Source: Helicobacter acinonychis (GTDB taxonomy: Bacteria > Campylobacterota > Campylobacteria > Campylobacterales > Helicobacteraceae). From it: a stretch of DNA of 64,000 nucleotides. Location of the stretch: NCBI RefSeq assembly GCF_900461455.1, contig NZ_UGIA01000001.1, forward strand, positions 558,001 to 622,000, given 5' to 3'. The position numbers and the translations under genes were made by a program. How positions within the stretch are numbered: the stretch's first letter is position 1; every line of letters starts with the position of its first letter. A model generated the notes under the pieces. The model was not told the DNA's origin and made no database searches. It saw nothing but the letters and a program-made list of their open reading frames with translations. Below are positions 48,640 through 58,731 of the stretch, piece by piece.

Positions 48640-49862
48640 TAAAAGCCCTCTAAAAGATAAAATGGATTTGTTTCAAAAGAATGGGTTTTAAAAAGTTCTT
48701 CTAATTTTTGTTTAGATCGTCTGGCTTTTTCTAAAAAAACCTCTCTTTGTTTGCCGTATAACTTGCTTTTAGCGGTGCGAATATAGTCTAAAGGATTAAT
48801 GGGGCGAGAGTTTTTATACACGCCAAAATGCAAATGCGGTCCGGTGCTAAAACCTGTACTCCCCACTCTACCTATAATTTGCCCTTTTTTAACGAACGAT
48901 CCTTTTTTCAACCCTTTAGCAAACGAGCTCATATGAGCATACACCAAGCGCAATTCATTCAAATGGATTTCAACCACTTTCCCATAACCTCCCTTAACCC
49001 CTATAAAACTCACACGACCCTCTGAAGCAGAATAAATCAAACTGCCATGTTTAGCCGCATAATCCACGCCATAATGAGGCCGTCGGACTTTTAAAATAGG
49101 GTGGTATCTCCCATATGAAAAAGGCGAAGAAATGCGGGTGTATTTCACTGGGGTTTCTAGTAAAAACCCTGCCACTTCTTGCGCTTTAGAGTCATAATAG
49201 CGTCCGTTTGAATGGGAAAAAAGATAGTATTGGTTAGAGCGAGAGCCAATCATCGCCATTTTAATAGTTGGCTGGCCAAACGCTTGCCCCACGCGATAAT
49301 CCCTTGTATAAACGATAGCGATTTTATCGTTTCTCACCAATCGTTTAAAAGGCACGCTTTTTTTATATGCGTTCATCAATTGGTTGGCTAAAAGGGGGTC
49401 TTTAGTGGCTTTGACAATATCTTGATAAGGTGAAGTTTGCAACGAAAGAAGGAGGGTTTTTTCTTTACGAGTGAAGATAATGGGGATAAAATTTAAAAAA
49501 TAATCCTCCCCTTTTTTGTAAATATGGATTTGCAAATCCTGGCTTACGGGGATAAGGGCTTGAATGAGCGTGTTATTGGCGTCTCTTAAGGTGTAATAAG
49601 TCACATTGCTTTGAATGTCAGCGCTCAATTCTTTATCTTGTGAGCTCAAATTGTAATAGAGTTTTTGCGAGATATGGTTTTTTTCCAAAAACCCTAACAG
49701 CGTGAGCTTATCCCACACAAGCCTTTCGCCCATTAAGGGGTTAAGCGTTTGCGTTTTTACCTCATCGGCTTTTAAAAACACCCCATAAGATAAATGGGAT
49801 AAAAAAGCAATCACTAAAAAATAGATAAAATTTAAAATAATTTTCTTATGAAAAAATACCAT
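48639..49862 (-). CDS. csd3: peptidoglycan DD-endopeptidase/carboxypeptidase Csd3 (HdpA)
   Basis: This M23 zinc peptidase contributes to helical shape by trimming peptidoglycan. An N-terminal membrane or signal segment precedes two inhibitory domains and the catalytic LytM domain. The zinc ligands are in RRPHYGVDYAAK (His and Asp near residues 259-263) and GPHLHFGVY near 341. A longer frame begins at a TTG at 49883, but the ATG at 49862 (MVFFHKKIILNFIYF) is the more natural start, giving 407 residues. It helps explain helical morphology, along with csd6 in the same window. Confidence 0.9.
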   Translation of the reverse strand: MVFFHKKIILNFIYFLVIAFLSHLSYGVFLKADEVKTQTLNPLMGERLVWDKLTLLGFLEKNHISQKLYYNLSSQDKELSADIQSNVTYYTLRDANNTLIQALIPVSQDLQIHIYKKGEDYFLNFIPIIFTRKEKTLLLSLQTSPYQDIVKATKDPLLANQLMNAYKKSVPFKRLVRNDKIAIVYTRDYRVGQAFGQPTIKMAMIGSRSNQYYLFSHSNGRYYDSKAQEVAGFLLETPVKYTRISSPFSYGRYHPILKVRRPHYGVDYAAKHGSLIYSASEGRVSFIGVKGGYGKVVEIHLNELRLVYAHMSSFAKGLKKGSFVKKGQIIGRVGSTGFSTGPHLHFGVYKNSRPINPLDYIRTAKSKLYGKQREVFLEKARRSKQKLEELFKTHSFETNPFYLLEGF

Positions 49863-50023
49863 GCAGTTACTTAATGCCTTCAATCAAATCTGTATTCTAT
49901 TAGTATAACATAAGCCATTAAAGAAAAACCATACAAGTTTAAAGTGCGATTTAGTTTGTTTGGGATTGGCGATTAATTATTCTATAATAAAATTTTAGGA
50001 AATTCAGTTTAAAGATATTAAAA

Positions 50024-51301
50024 ATGCGATACGCCTTAAGAAAAAGATTTTTCAAACGCCTTATATTGGTTGTTTCTACTTTTTGCACAATCAACTTGCA
50101 TGCAAAAAGCTATTTGTTTTCCCCTTTGCCCCCAGCAAACCAGCAAGTTGTCAAAACAGAGCCCTGCTCTTTAGAGTGTTTGAAAGACTTGATGGTGCAA
50201 AATCAAATCTTTTCTTTTGTGTCTCAATACGATCATAACAATCAAGATGAAAGCCTTAAAACCTACTACAAAGACATCTTAAATAAACTCAACCCCATCC
50301 TTATCGCTTCTCAAATCCAGCCTAAAGAAAGCTATGAGCCTGAGATTGAATTAGCGGTTTTATTGCCTAAAAAGGTCGTGGGTCGTTATGCAATTTCGGT
50401 GATGAACACCCTTTTAGCGTATTTGAACACCAAAAACAATAATTTTAATATCCAAGTCTTTGACAGCGATGAAGAAACCCCTAAAAAACTAGATCAAACT
50501 TATAAAGAAATTGAAAAAGAAAAATTCCCTTTTGTGATAGCTTTATTGACTAAAGAGGGCGTGGAAAATTTGCTCCAAAACACCATTATTAGCATCCCTA
50601 CTTATGTGCCCACCGTGAATAAAACGCAATTAGAAAACAATATCAAGCTTCCTTTAAACGAGCGCTTGTATTTTGGGGGGATTGATTATAAAGAGCAATT
50701 AAGCATGCTCACGGCTTTTATCAGCCCTAATTCGCCCGTGATTGAATACGATGATGATGGTTTAATAGGCGAACGCTTAAAACAAATCACAGAGTCTTTA
50801 AACATTGAGATCAAACACCAAGAAAATATCTCTTACAAACAAGCCACGAGCTTTTCTAAAAATTTTAAAAAAGATGATACTTTTTTTAAAGATTCTACCT
50901 TGATTTTAAACACCCCTACGATTAAAAGCGGTCTGATTCTTTCTCAAATAGGGCTTTTAAAAGAAAGACCCATTAAAATCCTTTCGGTGCAAATCAATTT
51001 CAACCCTTCTTTACTCTTGCTCACCCAGCCTAAAGACCGAAAAGGTTTATTCATTGTCAATGCCTTACAAAATAGCGATGAAACGCTTATAGAATACGCC
51101 TCCTTATTGGAGAGCGATTTAAAGCATGACTGGGTGAATTATTCCAGTGCGATAGGGCTAGAGATGTTTTTAAACATATTAGATCCGCATTTTAAAAAGT
51201 CTTTTCAAGAGAGTTTAGAAGACAATCAAGTCCATTACACCAATCAAATTTATCAGGCTTTAGGGTATTCTTTTGAATTGATGCAAACCAACAAAGAATA
51301 A
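50024..51301 (+). CDS. exported protein with periplasmic-binding-like fold (HP0781 equivalent)
   Basis: The 425-residue product has a basic, hydrophobic signal peptide (MRYALRKRFFKRLILVVSTF, cleaved near LHA). The mature part alternates strands and helices in a way that recalls type-1 periplasmic binding or LpoA-like folds (IELAVLLPKKVVGRYAISVM, then FPFVIALLTKEGVENLLQ). I infer a periplasmic or outer-membrane-associated location; no function is known. hofE follows 82 bases downstream. Its join to csd3 is not the 26695 order. Confidence 0.6.
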   Translation: MRYALRKRFFKRLILVVSTFCTINLHAKSYLFSPLPPANQQVVKTEPCSLECLKDLMVQNQIFSFVSQYDHNNQDESLKTYYKDILNKLNPILIASQIQPKESYEPEIELAVLLPKKVVGRYAISVMNTLLAYLNTKNNNFNIQVFDSDEETPKKLDQTYKEIEKEKFPFVIALLTKEGVENLLQNTIISIPTYVPTVNKTQLENNIKLPLNERLYFGGIDYKEQLSMLTAFISPNSPVIEYDDDGLIGERLKQITESLNIEIKHQENISYKQATSFSKNFKKDDTFFKDSTLILNTPTIKSGLILSQIGLLKERPIKILSVQINFNPSLLLLTQPKDRKGLFIVNALQNSDETLIEYASLLESDLKHDWVNYSSAIGLEMFLNILDPHFKKSFQESLEDNQVHYTNQIYQALGYSFELMQTNKE

Positions 51302-51382
51302 GATCTTAATATTTTCATTTTTAATGATTTTTTAAGAAAGATAGACTATTATGCGAGTGGGAAATTAGAAAGGATCGATGCG

Positions 51383-52750
51383 GTGTTAAGATTTCAAAAA
51401 TTATCCTTATTCACACTCCCTATTCTTTATATTCAAAGCCCTTTACTGGCTTTTGATTATAAGTTTAGTGGGGTAGCGGAATCTTTTTCTAAAGTCGGAT
51501 TTAACCACTCCAAACTCAATTCTAAAGAGGGGATTTTCCCTACTGCCACCTTTGTGACCGCTACAATCAAACTTCAAGTGGATTCTAACCTACTCCCTAA
51601 AAACATTGAAAAACACAGCTTAAAAATAGGCGTTGGGGGGATTTTAGGAGGGCTTGCATACGATTCTACCAAAACCCTAATTGATCAAGCCACCCATCAA
51701 GTCTATGGCTCAGAAATTTATAACTATATAGGGCGTTGGTGGGGGTTTTTAGGCAACGCTCCTTGGAAAAATTCTCGCCTAGAAAGCAACGCCCACACGC
51801 GCAATTATGTATTATATAACTCTTATTTGTTCTATTCTTATGGCGATAAATTCCAGCTCAAACTAGGGCGTTACCTTTCTAACATGGATTTTATGAGCTC
51901 CTATACGCAAGGCTTTGAAGTGGATTATAAGATCCATTCTAAAGTGGCATTAAAATGGTTTAGCTCTTTTGGGCGCGCTTTAGCTTTTGGGCAATGGATA
52001 CGAGATTGGTATGCCCCTATTGTGACTGAAGATGACAGAAAAGAAGTTGATGATGGTATCCATGCTGTGCAACTTGATTTTTTTAGCCAATATGTTCAAG
52101 TCACGCCCTTTTTTTATTTTTCACCCAAGACTTACGAAGCGCCCGGGCTTAAAATCCACATTGATAGCAACCAAAAGTTTAAAGGTTTAGGGTTGCGGGC
52201 TCAAACCCTTTTTAATGTGATTTTCCCCATTTATGCTAAAGATTTATACGATGTGTATTGGCGCAATTCTAAGATTGGCAAATGGGCTTCATCGTTTCTC
52301 ATCCATCAGCGCTTTGATTACAACGAGTTTAATTTTGGCTTTGGCTATTATCAAAATTTTGGCAACGCTAACGCAAAGATTGGTTGGTATGGTAACCCCC
52401 TCCCTATTAACATAAGAAATAATAGCGTTTATGGTGGGATTTTCAGTAACGCCATCGCACCTGATTCTTTGAGTGGGTATGTTTTTGGTGGGGGCGTGTA
52501 TAGGGGGTTTTTATGGGGGATTTTAGGGAGATACACTTATTCTACGAGAGCGAGCGAAACAACACTCAATTTGAACTTGGGCTATAAATGGAATTCTTTT
52601 TTTAATATTGATGTGAATTTAGAATACTATGTAGTGAGCATGCATGCTGGCTATAAAACCAACAACCTCACTAGCCCCTTTAATCAAGCCTTTAAAGCGA
52701 ACACGCAAGATAGGAGCAATCTCATGGTGAGTTTGAAATTCTTTTTTTAA
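51383..52750 (+). CDS. hofE: Hof-family outer membrane protein HofE
   Basis: The 455-residue protein starts at a GTG behind AAAGGATCG. It has a signal peptide ending near SPLLAF. The mature N-terminus YKFSGVAESFSKVGFNHSKL is the Hof family mark, shared almost word for word with hofF at 58732 in this window. Many aromatic strands (WFSSFGRALAFGQW, VYGGIFSNAIAPDSLSGYVF) and a terminal Phe run KFFF indicate an outer membrane beta barrel. The substrate or ligand is unknown. Confidence 0.85.
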   Translation: MLRFQKLSLFTLPILYIQSPLLAFDYKFSGVAESFSKVGFNHSKLNSKEGIFPTATFVTATIKLQVDSNLLPKNIEKHSLKIGVGGILGGLAYDSTKTLIDQATHQVYGSEIYNYIGRWWGFLGNAPWKNSRLESNAHTRNYVLYNSYLFYSYGDKFQLKLGRYLSNMDFMSSYTQGFEVDYKIHSKVALKWFSSFGRALAFGQWIRDWYAPIVTEDDRKEVDDGIHAVQLDFFSQYVQVTPFFYFSPKTYEAPGLKIHIDSNQKFKGLGLRAQTLFNVIFPIYAKDLYDVYWRNSKIGKWASSFLIHQRFDYNEFNFGFGYYQNFGNANAKIGWYGNPLPINIRNNSVYGGIFSNAIAPDSLSGYVFGGGVYRGFLWGILGRYTYSTRASETTLNLNLGYKWNSFFNIDVNLEYYVVSMHAGYKTNNLTSPFNQAFKANTQDRSNLMVSLKFFF

Positions 52751-52756
52751 ACCCTA

Positions 52757-53284
52757 TCAATTAGGTTTGTTGGAATTGAGCCATTGTTTTTGGAGATTAA
52801 TAGACTTTCTCAATTCAGTTTCTAGTTGGTCTAAAATATCCTTTAAGGGCTTAACATCAATCAAGTCGTCTTGTTTGTAAAGATCCAATTGTTTGTCAAT
52901 TTGCAAAGCGACTTCTAGTGCGTCTTGTGGATCAACCGGATTGCCTAAAGCCTTTTTAATCGCTTCGCCAATTTCTATTGTTTCAGAGCCTTGATGATCT
53001 TTTAATTCAGGGTTGTTTTTTTTGTCTTTGGGTTTAGGCTCTAAAATCAAGCGTAAATGCTTGATTTTTTCATGCAAATCGTTAAACTCTTTAATGTAAT
53101 CCGCATTACGCCCCCTGTCCACTGCCTTTTCTAAAAGCTTATCGCTCAAGCTCACTAACGCATCGCTTAATTTCACGCTATTGGCTTGGGCTTGTGTCAA
53201 TTCACCAATATCAATCGCTGCTAAAACACTGACAAAATAAAAGGGCAACGCCCACTTTCTAAAATGAGAGAAAAACTTCTGCAT
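52757..53284 (-). CDS. exported coiled-coil hypothetical protein (HP0784 equivalent)
   Basis: The 175-residue product has a signal peptide (to about residue 24) and is otherwise helical and charged, with leucine-rich heptads suggesting a short coiled coil. No cysteine or enzyme motif is present. It lies on the minus strand directly downstream of the tmRNA gene and converges on hofE. I do not recognise a family. Confidence 0.65.
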   Translation of the reverse strand: MQKFFSHFRKWALPFYFVSVLAAIDIGELTQAQANSVKLSDALVSLSDKLLEKAVDRGRNADYIKEFNDLHEKIKHLRLILEPKPKDKKNNPELKDHQGSETIEIGEAIKKALGNPVDPQDALEVALQIDKQLDLYKQDDLIDVKPLKDILDQLETELRKSINLQKQWLNSNKPN

Positions 53285-53305
53285 TTACCTTCCTTACTTT
53301 TTATT

Positions 53306-53689
53306 TGGTGGAGCTGTGGGGAATCGAACCCCAGTCCAAAAATCTTGTCCTAAACACAAACTTCTACATGCTTAGAAAATTGATTAGCTTTTTAGCCTTA
53401 AAACTAGCTTTGGTCCAACTTTCTAAAACCTTAAGATAGTTTCAAGAGTTCTTTATCTTAGTTTAAAAGGCGAACCACCTTTTAAAAGCGTCTAGCTTAA
53501 GGTTATGGAGTGATTAAAACGCTAGAAATTCTAATCAGTCCAGCTCCAAAAGGAGATTAACTCACGCAACTTTAGCGTAAGCCGGAGCGTAATCTGTGTT
53601 GTTTACAGTTATTTTTGTTGCTGTTTTACAAGTAGCACTTGGCATGCATCTGCACGACAAGAAATCTGTCGAAATCCAAAATCAGCCCC
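53306..53689 (-). ncRNA. ssrA: transfer-messenger RNA (tmRNA, SsrA)
   Basis: The minus strand starts GGGGCTGATTTTGGATTTCG and ends in GGGGTTCGATTCCCCACAGC-TCCACCA. These are the tRNA-Ala-like acceptor, T arm and encoded CCA of tmRNA. The tag frame (53562-53606) reads VNNTDYAPAYAKVA then TGA, so rescued proteins get AVNNTDYAPAYAKVA. The length of 384 is close to the 386 recalled for H. pylori. tmRNA rescues stalled ribosomes and marks the product for proteolysis. It sits between lolA and the HP0784 equivalent. Confidence 0.95.
53562..53606 (-). other. tmRNA tag-peptide reading frame
   Basis: Fourteen codons and a TGA encode VNNTDYAPAYAKVA. The penultimate residue is Val (GTT) where the H. pylori tag is remembered as Ala (AKAA end). 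Confidence 0.85.
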
Positions 53690-53753
53690 ATAATTTTTAA
53701 ATGCTTGATATTCTAGATCATTTTGACTAACAAAGAGTAATGAAAAGTTAAAA

Positions 53754-54308
53754 TCATTGGCGCACAATATCAATATTTTCATCTTTAGGCTTAAAGACAA
53801 AGATTTCAATAGCGATTTTAGGGTTAATTTCTACTTGAGAAAAAGTGATCGTGACTAGATTATTCACTTCGTCTTTAAATTCCAACGAAAAAGGTTTGCT
53901 GTCTTTAAAAACCAAACGATAAATGGTTTTATTGATAATCGTTTTAAAAGAGCCATCAGCTTGCTTTTTTAATTGCTTGAGAATGGTAAAAAAATCTGTC
54001 TTGTCTTTCAAGGGCGTGATCGTGGCTTGAAATAAATTAGGCTCATAAATCACTACTTCTTTATCGTTCATATAAATTTCTTTTTTTAAGGGTTTTTCAT
54101 AAACCCATAAAGCCAGATTAGGGGCTTTAGCCTTTAAAACCCCATAATAAACTAAGGGCTTTTCATTTTTTAAAACCTGTTTGAAATGTGCACTAAAACT
54201 TTGCAAATTATGCAAAACCTCTTCTTCTTTAGAAAGCGTCAAAGGATTTTTAGCATGAGCGACGCTTATAAAAATTAAAACCATCAAAATCTTTAAAAAA
54301 GCTTTCAT
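53754..54308 (-). CDS. lolA: outer membrane lipoprotein carrier LolA
   Basis: This periplasmic chaperone takes lipoproteins from the inner-membrane Lol complex to the outer membrane. The 184-residue protein has a signal peptide (MKAFLKILMVLIFISVAHA, cleaved near residue 19) and LolA-like strands (FSAHFKQVLKNEKPLVYYGV and LALWVYEKPLKKEIYMND). The permease gene downstream of secA in this window could be part of its LolC/E-type exporter. It diverges from secA. Confidence 0.88.
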   Translation of the reverse strand: MKAFLKILMVLIFISVAHAKNPLTLSKEEEVLHNLQSFSAHFKQVLKNEKPLVYYGVLKAKAPNLALWVYEKPLKKEIYMNDKEVVIYEPNLFQATITPLKDKTDFFTILKQLKKQADGSFKTIINKTIYRLVFKDSKPFSLEFKDEVNNLVTITFSQVEINPKIAIEIFVFKPKDENIDIVRQ

Positions 54309-54442
54309 TATAGTAAAACCTTAAAATAATATCCTATTCCAATAAAACCCTTTATTTTACAAGACTTTTATTTTATCCATGCTAAAATGGAGCTAAAAAC
54401 TGACGCTTTATGATTAAAGCACTCTTAAAGGTTATCACAACG

Positions 54443-57040
54443 ATGATAAAAGCAATAATTGGGAAAATCATTGGCACTAGAAACGATCGCTGGATCAAAC
54501 AATACAAAAAAAAAGTCCTAGCTATCAATACCTTAGAGCCTACTTATGAAAAAATGAGCGATACTGAGCTTCAAAACGCTTTTGAAGAGTTAAAAAAGCG
54601 TGTGCGATCGGTGGAAAAAGATTTGCAAGAAAAAACCCTTTTAGAAGTCTTACCAGAAAGTTTTGCCATCACTAGAGAAGCGAGCAAAAGAGTCTTAAAC
54701 ATGCGCCATTTTGATGTGCAACTCATTGGGGGCATGGTCTTAAACGATGGCAAAATCGCTGAAATGAAAACTGGCGAGGGAAAAACTTTAGTCGCTACTT
54801 TAGCGGTGGCTTTAAATGCGATAAAAGGCGAAAGCGTGTATGTGGTAACCGTTAATGATTACCTAGCGCATAGGGACTCTAAAGAAATGGAGCCTTTGTA
54901 TCATTTCTTAGGTTATAGCGTAGGCACAATCACAGCGAGCGTGCGAGATGATGATGAGCGATTAGAAATTTATTCTAAAGACATTGTTTATGGCACTAAT
55001 AATGAATTTGGCTTTGATTATCTAAGGGATAACATGAAATATTCTTTAGAGCATAAGGTGCAAAAATCCCATGCGTTTGCCATTGTTGATGAGGTGGATT
55101 CTATTTTAATTGATGAAGCAAGAACCCCCTTAATCATTTCAGGGCCTGTGAATAGGCGCATGGAAAATTACAACAAGGCTGATGAAGTCGCTAAGAGCAT
55201 GCAAGTGGAAGTGGATTTCACGATTGATGAAAAAAACCGCGCGATTTTGATCACTGAAGAGGGGATTAAAAAAGCGGAAAATCTTTTTGGAGTGGATAAT
55301 TTATACAAGATTGAAAACGCCACCTTATCGCACCATTTAGATCAAGCCTTGAAAGCGAATTATCTCTTTTTTATTGATAAAGATTATATTGTAGCTAATA
55401 ATGAAGTGGTGATTGTGGATGAATTTACCGGTCGTTTGTCTGAAGGGAGGCGATTTAGTGAGGGCTTGCATCAAGCTTTAGAGGCTAAAGAGGGCGTGAG
55501 CATTAAAGAAGAGAGCCAGACTTTAGCGGATATTACTTTCCAAAATTATTTCAGGATGTTTTCTAAACTTTCTGGCATGACAGGCACGGCTCAAACCGAA
55601 GCCACAGAATTTTTAGAAATTTATAATTTAGAAGTGGTGTCTATCCCCACTAATTTAGCGATCAAACGAAAAGATTTGAACGATTTAATCTATAAGAGTG
55701 AAAAAGAAAAATTTGATGCTGTGATCCTTAAGATTAAAGAACTACACGATAAAGGTCAGCCCGTTTTAGTTGGCACAGCTAGCATTGAAAAGAGTGAAAC
55801 CTTACACGCTTTACTCAAAAAAGAGCGTATCCCTCACACCGTTTTAAACGCTAAACAACACACCAAAGAAGCTGAAATCATCAAAGACGCCGGGCTTAAG
55901 GGGGCGGTTACGATTGCGACCAACATGGCCGGAAGGGGCGTTGATATTAAACTCACTGATGAGATTAAAGAGCTTGGGGGGCTGTATATCATTGGCACTG
56001 AAAGGCATGAAAGCCGTAGGATTGACAACCAACTAAGAGGGCGAAGCGGGAGGCAGGGTGATCCGGGAGTGAGCCAGTTTTATTTGAGTTTAGAAGATAA
56101 TTTGTTGCGTATTTTTGGGAGCGATAGGATTAAGGGGGTGATGGAAAAATTAGGGCTCAAAGATGGCGAACACATTGAATCCAAGCTTGTAACAAGAGCG
56201 GTGGAAAACGCACAAAAAAAAGTGGAGAGCTTGCATTTTGAAAGCCGTAAGCATTTGTTAGAATACGATGATGTCGCCAATGAGCAACGGAAAAGCGTGT
56301 ACAAGTTTAGAGATGAATTGTTAGATGTCAATTACGATATTAGCGTTAAAATCGCTGAAAATAGGGAATATGCGCTCAATCAAATCTTTTCTAAACTCAA
56401 AGCTTTTGACAATCAAAACTTATCTAAAGAGGAACTTTTAGGGCTTAAAAACATCTTAAAAGAAGATTTTAACACCAACATTGAGTTAGAAAATTTAGAA
56501 CAAGCCGATTCTATTGAAAATTTTGTAGCCGAAAAGCTCAAAAACGATTATGAAAACAAAATGAAAGCTTTGGATAGCGAACAAAGAAGTCGGATTGAAC
56601 GCATTGTGTATTTGCAGATTTTAGATAACGCATGGCGAGAGCACCTTTATACGATGGATAATCTCAAAACCGGTATTAATTTAAGAGGCTATAACCAAAA
56701 AGACCCTCTCGTAGAATACAAAAAAGAGAGTTACAACCTTTTCTTGGAGCTTATTGAAGACATTAAAGTGGAAGCGATCAAAACCTTTTCTAAGATTCAG
56801 TTTGAAAATGAGCAAGATTCTAGCGATGCAGAGCGTTATTTGGATAACTTTAGCGAAGAAAGAGAGCATGAAAGCGTAACCTACCGCCATGAAGAGGCTT
56901 TAGATGAAGACTTGAATGCAGCCATAAAAGTTTTTTCTAAAACCCCTAAAAGAAACGAGCCTTGCCCTTGCGGGAGCGGTAAAAAATATAAAGATTGTTG
57001 CGCTAAAAGTGGGCCTAAAAAGGGCTTGTTTGCCAAATAG
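54443..57040 (+). CDS. secA: preprotein translocase ATPase SecA
   Basis: The motor of the Sec export pathway. A frame opens at 54410, but the ATG at 54443 has AAAGG upstream and gives the usual N-terminus [17 protein letters not shown] and 865 residues. Walker A is [10 protein letters not shown] (near residue 100) and Walker [13 protein letters not shown]. The C-terminal zinc motif [15 protein letters not shown] binds SecB or the ribosome. The downstream permease gene starts inside its last codons, suggesting coupling. Confidence 0.97.
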   Translation: MIKAIIGKIIGTRNDRWIKQYKKKVLAINTLEPTYEKMSDTELQNAFEELKKRVRSVEKDLQEKTLLEVLPESFAITREASKRVLNMRHFDVQLIGGMVLNDGKIAEMKTGEGKTLVATLAVALNAIKGESVYVVTVNDYLAHRDSKEMEPLYHFLGYSVGTITASVRDDDERLEIYSKDIVYGTNNEFGFDYLRDNMKYSLEHKVQKSHAFAIVDEVDSILIDEARTPLIISGPVNRRMENYNKADEVAKSMQVEVDFTIDEKNRAILITEEGIKKAENLFGVDNLYKIENATLSHHLDQALKANYLFFIDKDYIVANNEVVIVDEFTGRLSEGRRFSEGLHQALEAKEGVSIKEESQTLADITFQNYFRMFSKLSGMTGTAQTEATEFLEIYNLEVVSIPTNLAIKRKDLNDLIYKSEKEKFDAVILKIKELHDKGQPVLVGTASIEKSETLHALLKKERIPHTVLNAKQHTKEAEIIKDAGLKGAVTIATNMAGRGVDIKLTDEIKELGGLYIIGTERHESRRIDNQLRGRSGRQGDPGVSQFYLSLEDNLLRIFGSDRIKGVMEKLGLKDGEHIESKLVTRAVENAQKKVESLHFESRKHLLEYDDVANEQRKSVYKFRDELLDVNYDISVKIAENREYALNQIFSKLKAFDNQNLSKEELLGLKNILKEDFNTNIELENLEQADSIENFVAEKLKNDYENKMKALDSEQRSRIERIVYLQILDNAWREHLYTMDNLKTGINLRGYNQKDPLVEYKKESYNLFLELIEDIKVEAIKTFSKIQFENEQDSSDAERYLDNFSEEREHESVTYRHEEALDEDLNAAIKVFSKTPKRNEPCPCGSGKKYKDCCAKSGPKKGLFAK

Positions 57041-58262
57041 ATCCTTAATTTTTTTCCTTATCAAGCGTTATTTGCGTTTTGATAAAAGCCAACCTTTTAT
57101 TAGCATCACCGCTTTGTTAGCTTTCTTTGGCGTGGCTGTTGGCGTGATGGTTTTAATTGTAGCTATGGCGATCATGAATGGCATGAGTAAGGAATTTGAA
57201 AAAAAGCTTTTTGTGATGAATTACCCCTTAACGCTTTATACCACAAGCCCTTATGGGATTAGCGAAGGAGTGGTTCAAATCTTAGAAAAAGAGTTCCCTA
57301 ATTTGCTTTTTAGCCCCTATTTGCAAACCCAAAGTTTGATTAAAAGCGTGCATTCTATGAATGGTGGGGTTGTGTTTGGGGTTGATTTTTCTAAAGAAAG
57401 ACGCATTAATGCAGTTTTAAACGACGCTTTAAAAAATATTGATGAAAAAGATCTCATCAAAAACCCTTTTAGTTTGATTGTGGGAAAAAGCTTGAGATAT
57501 AGCTTGAATTTGGATCTCAACCAAAAAGCCGACTTGTTTTTTACTGAATTAGAGCCCACAGGTCTAACCCTCTCCCCTATTATGAAACGCTTTATCATCA
57601 AAGGCGATTTTGATTCAGGATTAAGATCGTATGATATGAGCTACATGTATGCAAGCCTTCAAGCCGTAAGCGCGATCAGGAGATTGCCTTTAGGACTTTA
57701 TGATGGGGTGCATGTCTATTCTAAAACGCCTATGAAAGATATTGAAAATTTACGCAACGCTCTCAAAACCATCAACCACCATGGCATAGGGATTGAAGGA
57801 TGGTGGCAACAAAATGGGAATTTTTTCTCGGCGATGCAGTTAGAAAAAAGAGCGTTATTCATTGTGCTCATGCTCATTATTTTAATGGCATCTTTAAATA
57901 TTATTAGCTCGCTTTTAATGGTGGTGATGAACAGGCGTAAAGAAATCGCTCTACTCTTTAGCATGGGAAGCAGTAAGCAAGAAGTTCAAAAAACCTTCTT
58001 TTATTTGGGTAATATCATTGGTTTAGGCGGCGTGAGCCTTGGGGTGGTTTTAGCGTTTGTGAGCATGTATGTTTTGAGCGTGTTCCCTATTATCTCGCTC
58101 CCAGAAGATGTTTATGGTATCAATACCTTGCCTTTAGATTTATCTTTAATAGATTTTCTCCTCACTTTAATAGGCTCTATTATCATCGTAGCCCTTTCTT
58201 CTTATTACCCATCCAAAAAAGCTTCTAGTATTGATGCTTTAAGCGTGTTGAGGAATGAATAA
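57030..58262 (+). CDS. ABC transporter permease, LolC/LolE type (HP0787 equivalent)
   Basis: The protein has an N-terminal membrane helix ([25 protein letters not shown]), a large periplasmic domain, and three C-terminal helices. The [20 protein letters not shown] coupling loop belongs to the LolC/E-MacB family. I prefer the TTG start at 57030, which has AAAAAGGG just ahead; a GTG at 57009 is possible. Both starts overlap the end of secA. It probably releases lipoproteins from the inner membrane to LolA, whose gene lies 3 kb away on the other strand. The ATPase subunit is not in the window. Confidence 0.85.
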   Translation: MPNRSLIFFLIKRYLRFDKSQPFISITALLAFFGVAVGVMVLIVAMAIMNGMSKEFEKKLFVMNYPLTLYTTSPYGISEGVVQILEKEFPNLLFSPYLQTQSLIKSVHSMNGGVVFGVDFSKERRINAVLNDALKNIDEKDLIKNPFSLIVGKSLRYSLNLDLNQKADLFFTELEPTGLTLSPIMKRFIIKGDFDSGLRSYDMSYMYASLQAVSAIRRLPLGLYDGVHVYSKTPMKDIENLRNALKTINHHGIGIEGWWQQNGNFFSAMQLEKRALFIVLMLIILMASLNIISSLLMVVMNRRKEIALLFSMGSSKQEVQKTFFYLGNIIGLGGVSLGVVLAFVSMYVLSVFPIISLPEDVYGINTLPLDLSLIDFLLTLIGSIIIVALSSYYPSKKASSIDALSVLRNE

Positions 58263-58287
58263 AAGGCTTTGTTTAATGGAGTGTTTT

Positions 58288-58309
58288 AAAAATGCTAAAG
58301 GCATTTTTT
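58288..58309 (+). terminator. rho-independent terminator after the LolC/E-like gene
   Basis: AAAAATGC-TAAAG-GCATTTTTT forms an 8-bp stem followed by a T run, 25 bases after the stop codon. Confidence 0.65.
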
Positions 58310-58322
58310 AAAGGTTAATGCC

Positions 58323-58384
58323 AAAGAGCTTGATTTTAATCAAGCGATAGTTTCTTAAAAAAGCGGTCTTCTTGGGTTAGGGGG
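58323..58384 (+). repeat. left arm of a 62-bp inverted repeat flanking hofF
   Basis: This segment begins AAAGAGCTTGATTTTAATCA and ends in GGGTTAGGGGG. It reappears, with about four differences and one indel, on the other strand at 60544-60606. It contains the 18-base dyad at 58328-58345. The two arms bracket hofF and its leader. Confidence 0.8.
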
Positions 58385-58501
58385 TTTTTAGTTGGGGGTT
58401 GTAGGGGAGGGTTTTTTAAAATACCCCCTATCCCCTTAAGAGAAATGAGTTTGAATATTCAAAAAAACAGAGTTTTTGTTTCAATTGATAACCCATTAAA
58501 C

Positions 58502-58529
58502 ATTTTATTTTTAAAATTTTATTTTTAAA
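58502..58529. repeat. perfect tandem 14-bp repeat upstream of hofF
   Basis: ATTTTATTTTTAAA occurs twice in direct succession, about 200 bases ahead of hofF. It is a possible site of slippage that could alter promoter spacing. Confidence 0.7.
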
Positions 58530-58620
58530 ATTACCAAAAACCCAATCATTTTATGCTAATATTAACAAACAATGAAAACCAATGTTGCAAGTCAAAATTC
58601 ATAGTAAAAAGGATGGAAAG

Positions 58621-58677
58621 ATGGACAAATTGATCAGACGCCGCCATTGCTCGAGATTGATTATGAAAATTTTTTAA
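58621..58677 (+). CDS. 18-residue basic micro-ORF upstream of hofF
   Basis: ATG with GGAAAG ahead starts MDKLIRRRHCSRLIMKIF and a stop 55 bases before hofF. Eighteen residues with five Arg and two Lys could be a leader peptide or a chance frame. No homolog is known to me. Confidence 0.3.
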   Translation: MDKLIRRRHCSRLIMKIF

Positions 58678-58731
58678 ATGGTTGTGTCTCGCTCTATCAA
58701 TTTAGAATTTAGTTTATGTTAAAGGTTAAAC

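Noticed and set aside
53609-53809. 66-codon minus-strand frame overlapping tmRNA and the end of lolA
   Set aside because: It lies largely inside the tmRNA acceptor and tag region, has no ribosome site, and the RNA structure explains the sequence.
58335-58440. G-rich run (GGGTTAGGGGG, GTTGGGGGTTGTAGGGGAGGG) as a G-quadruplex regulator
   Set aside because: Part of it belongs to the inverted repeat and the spacing is irregular. Without a structure test I do not claim it.
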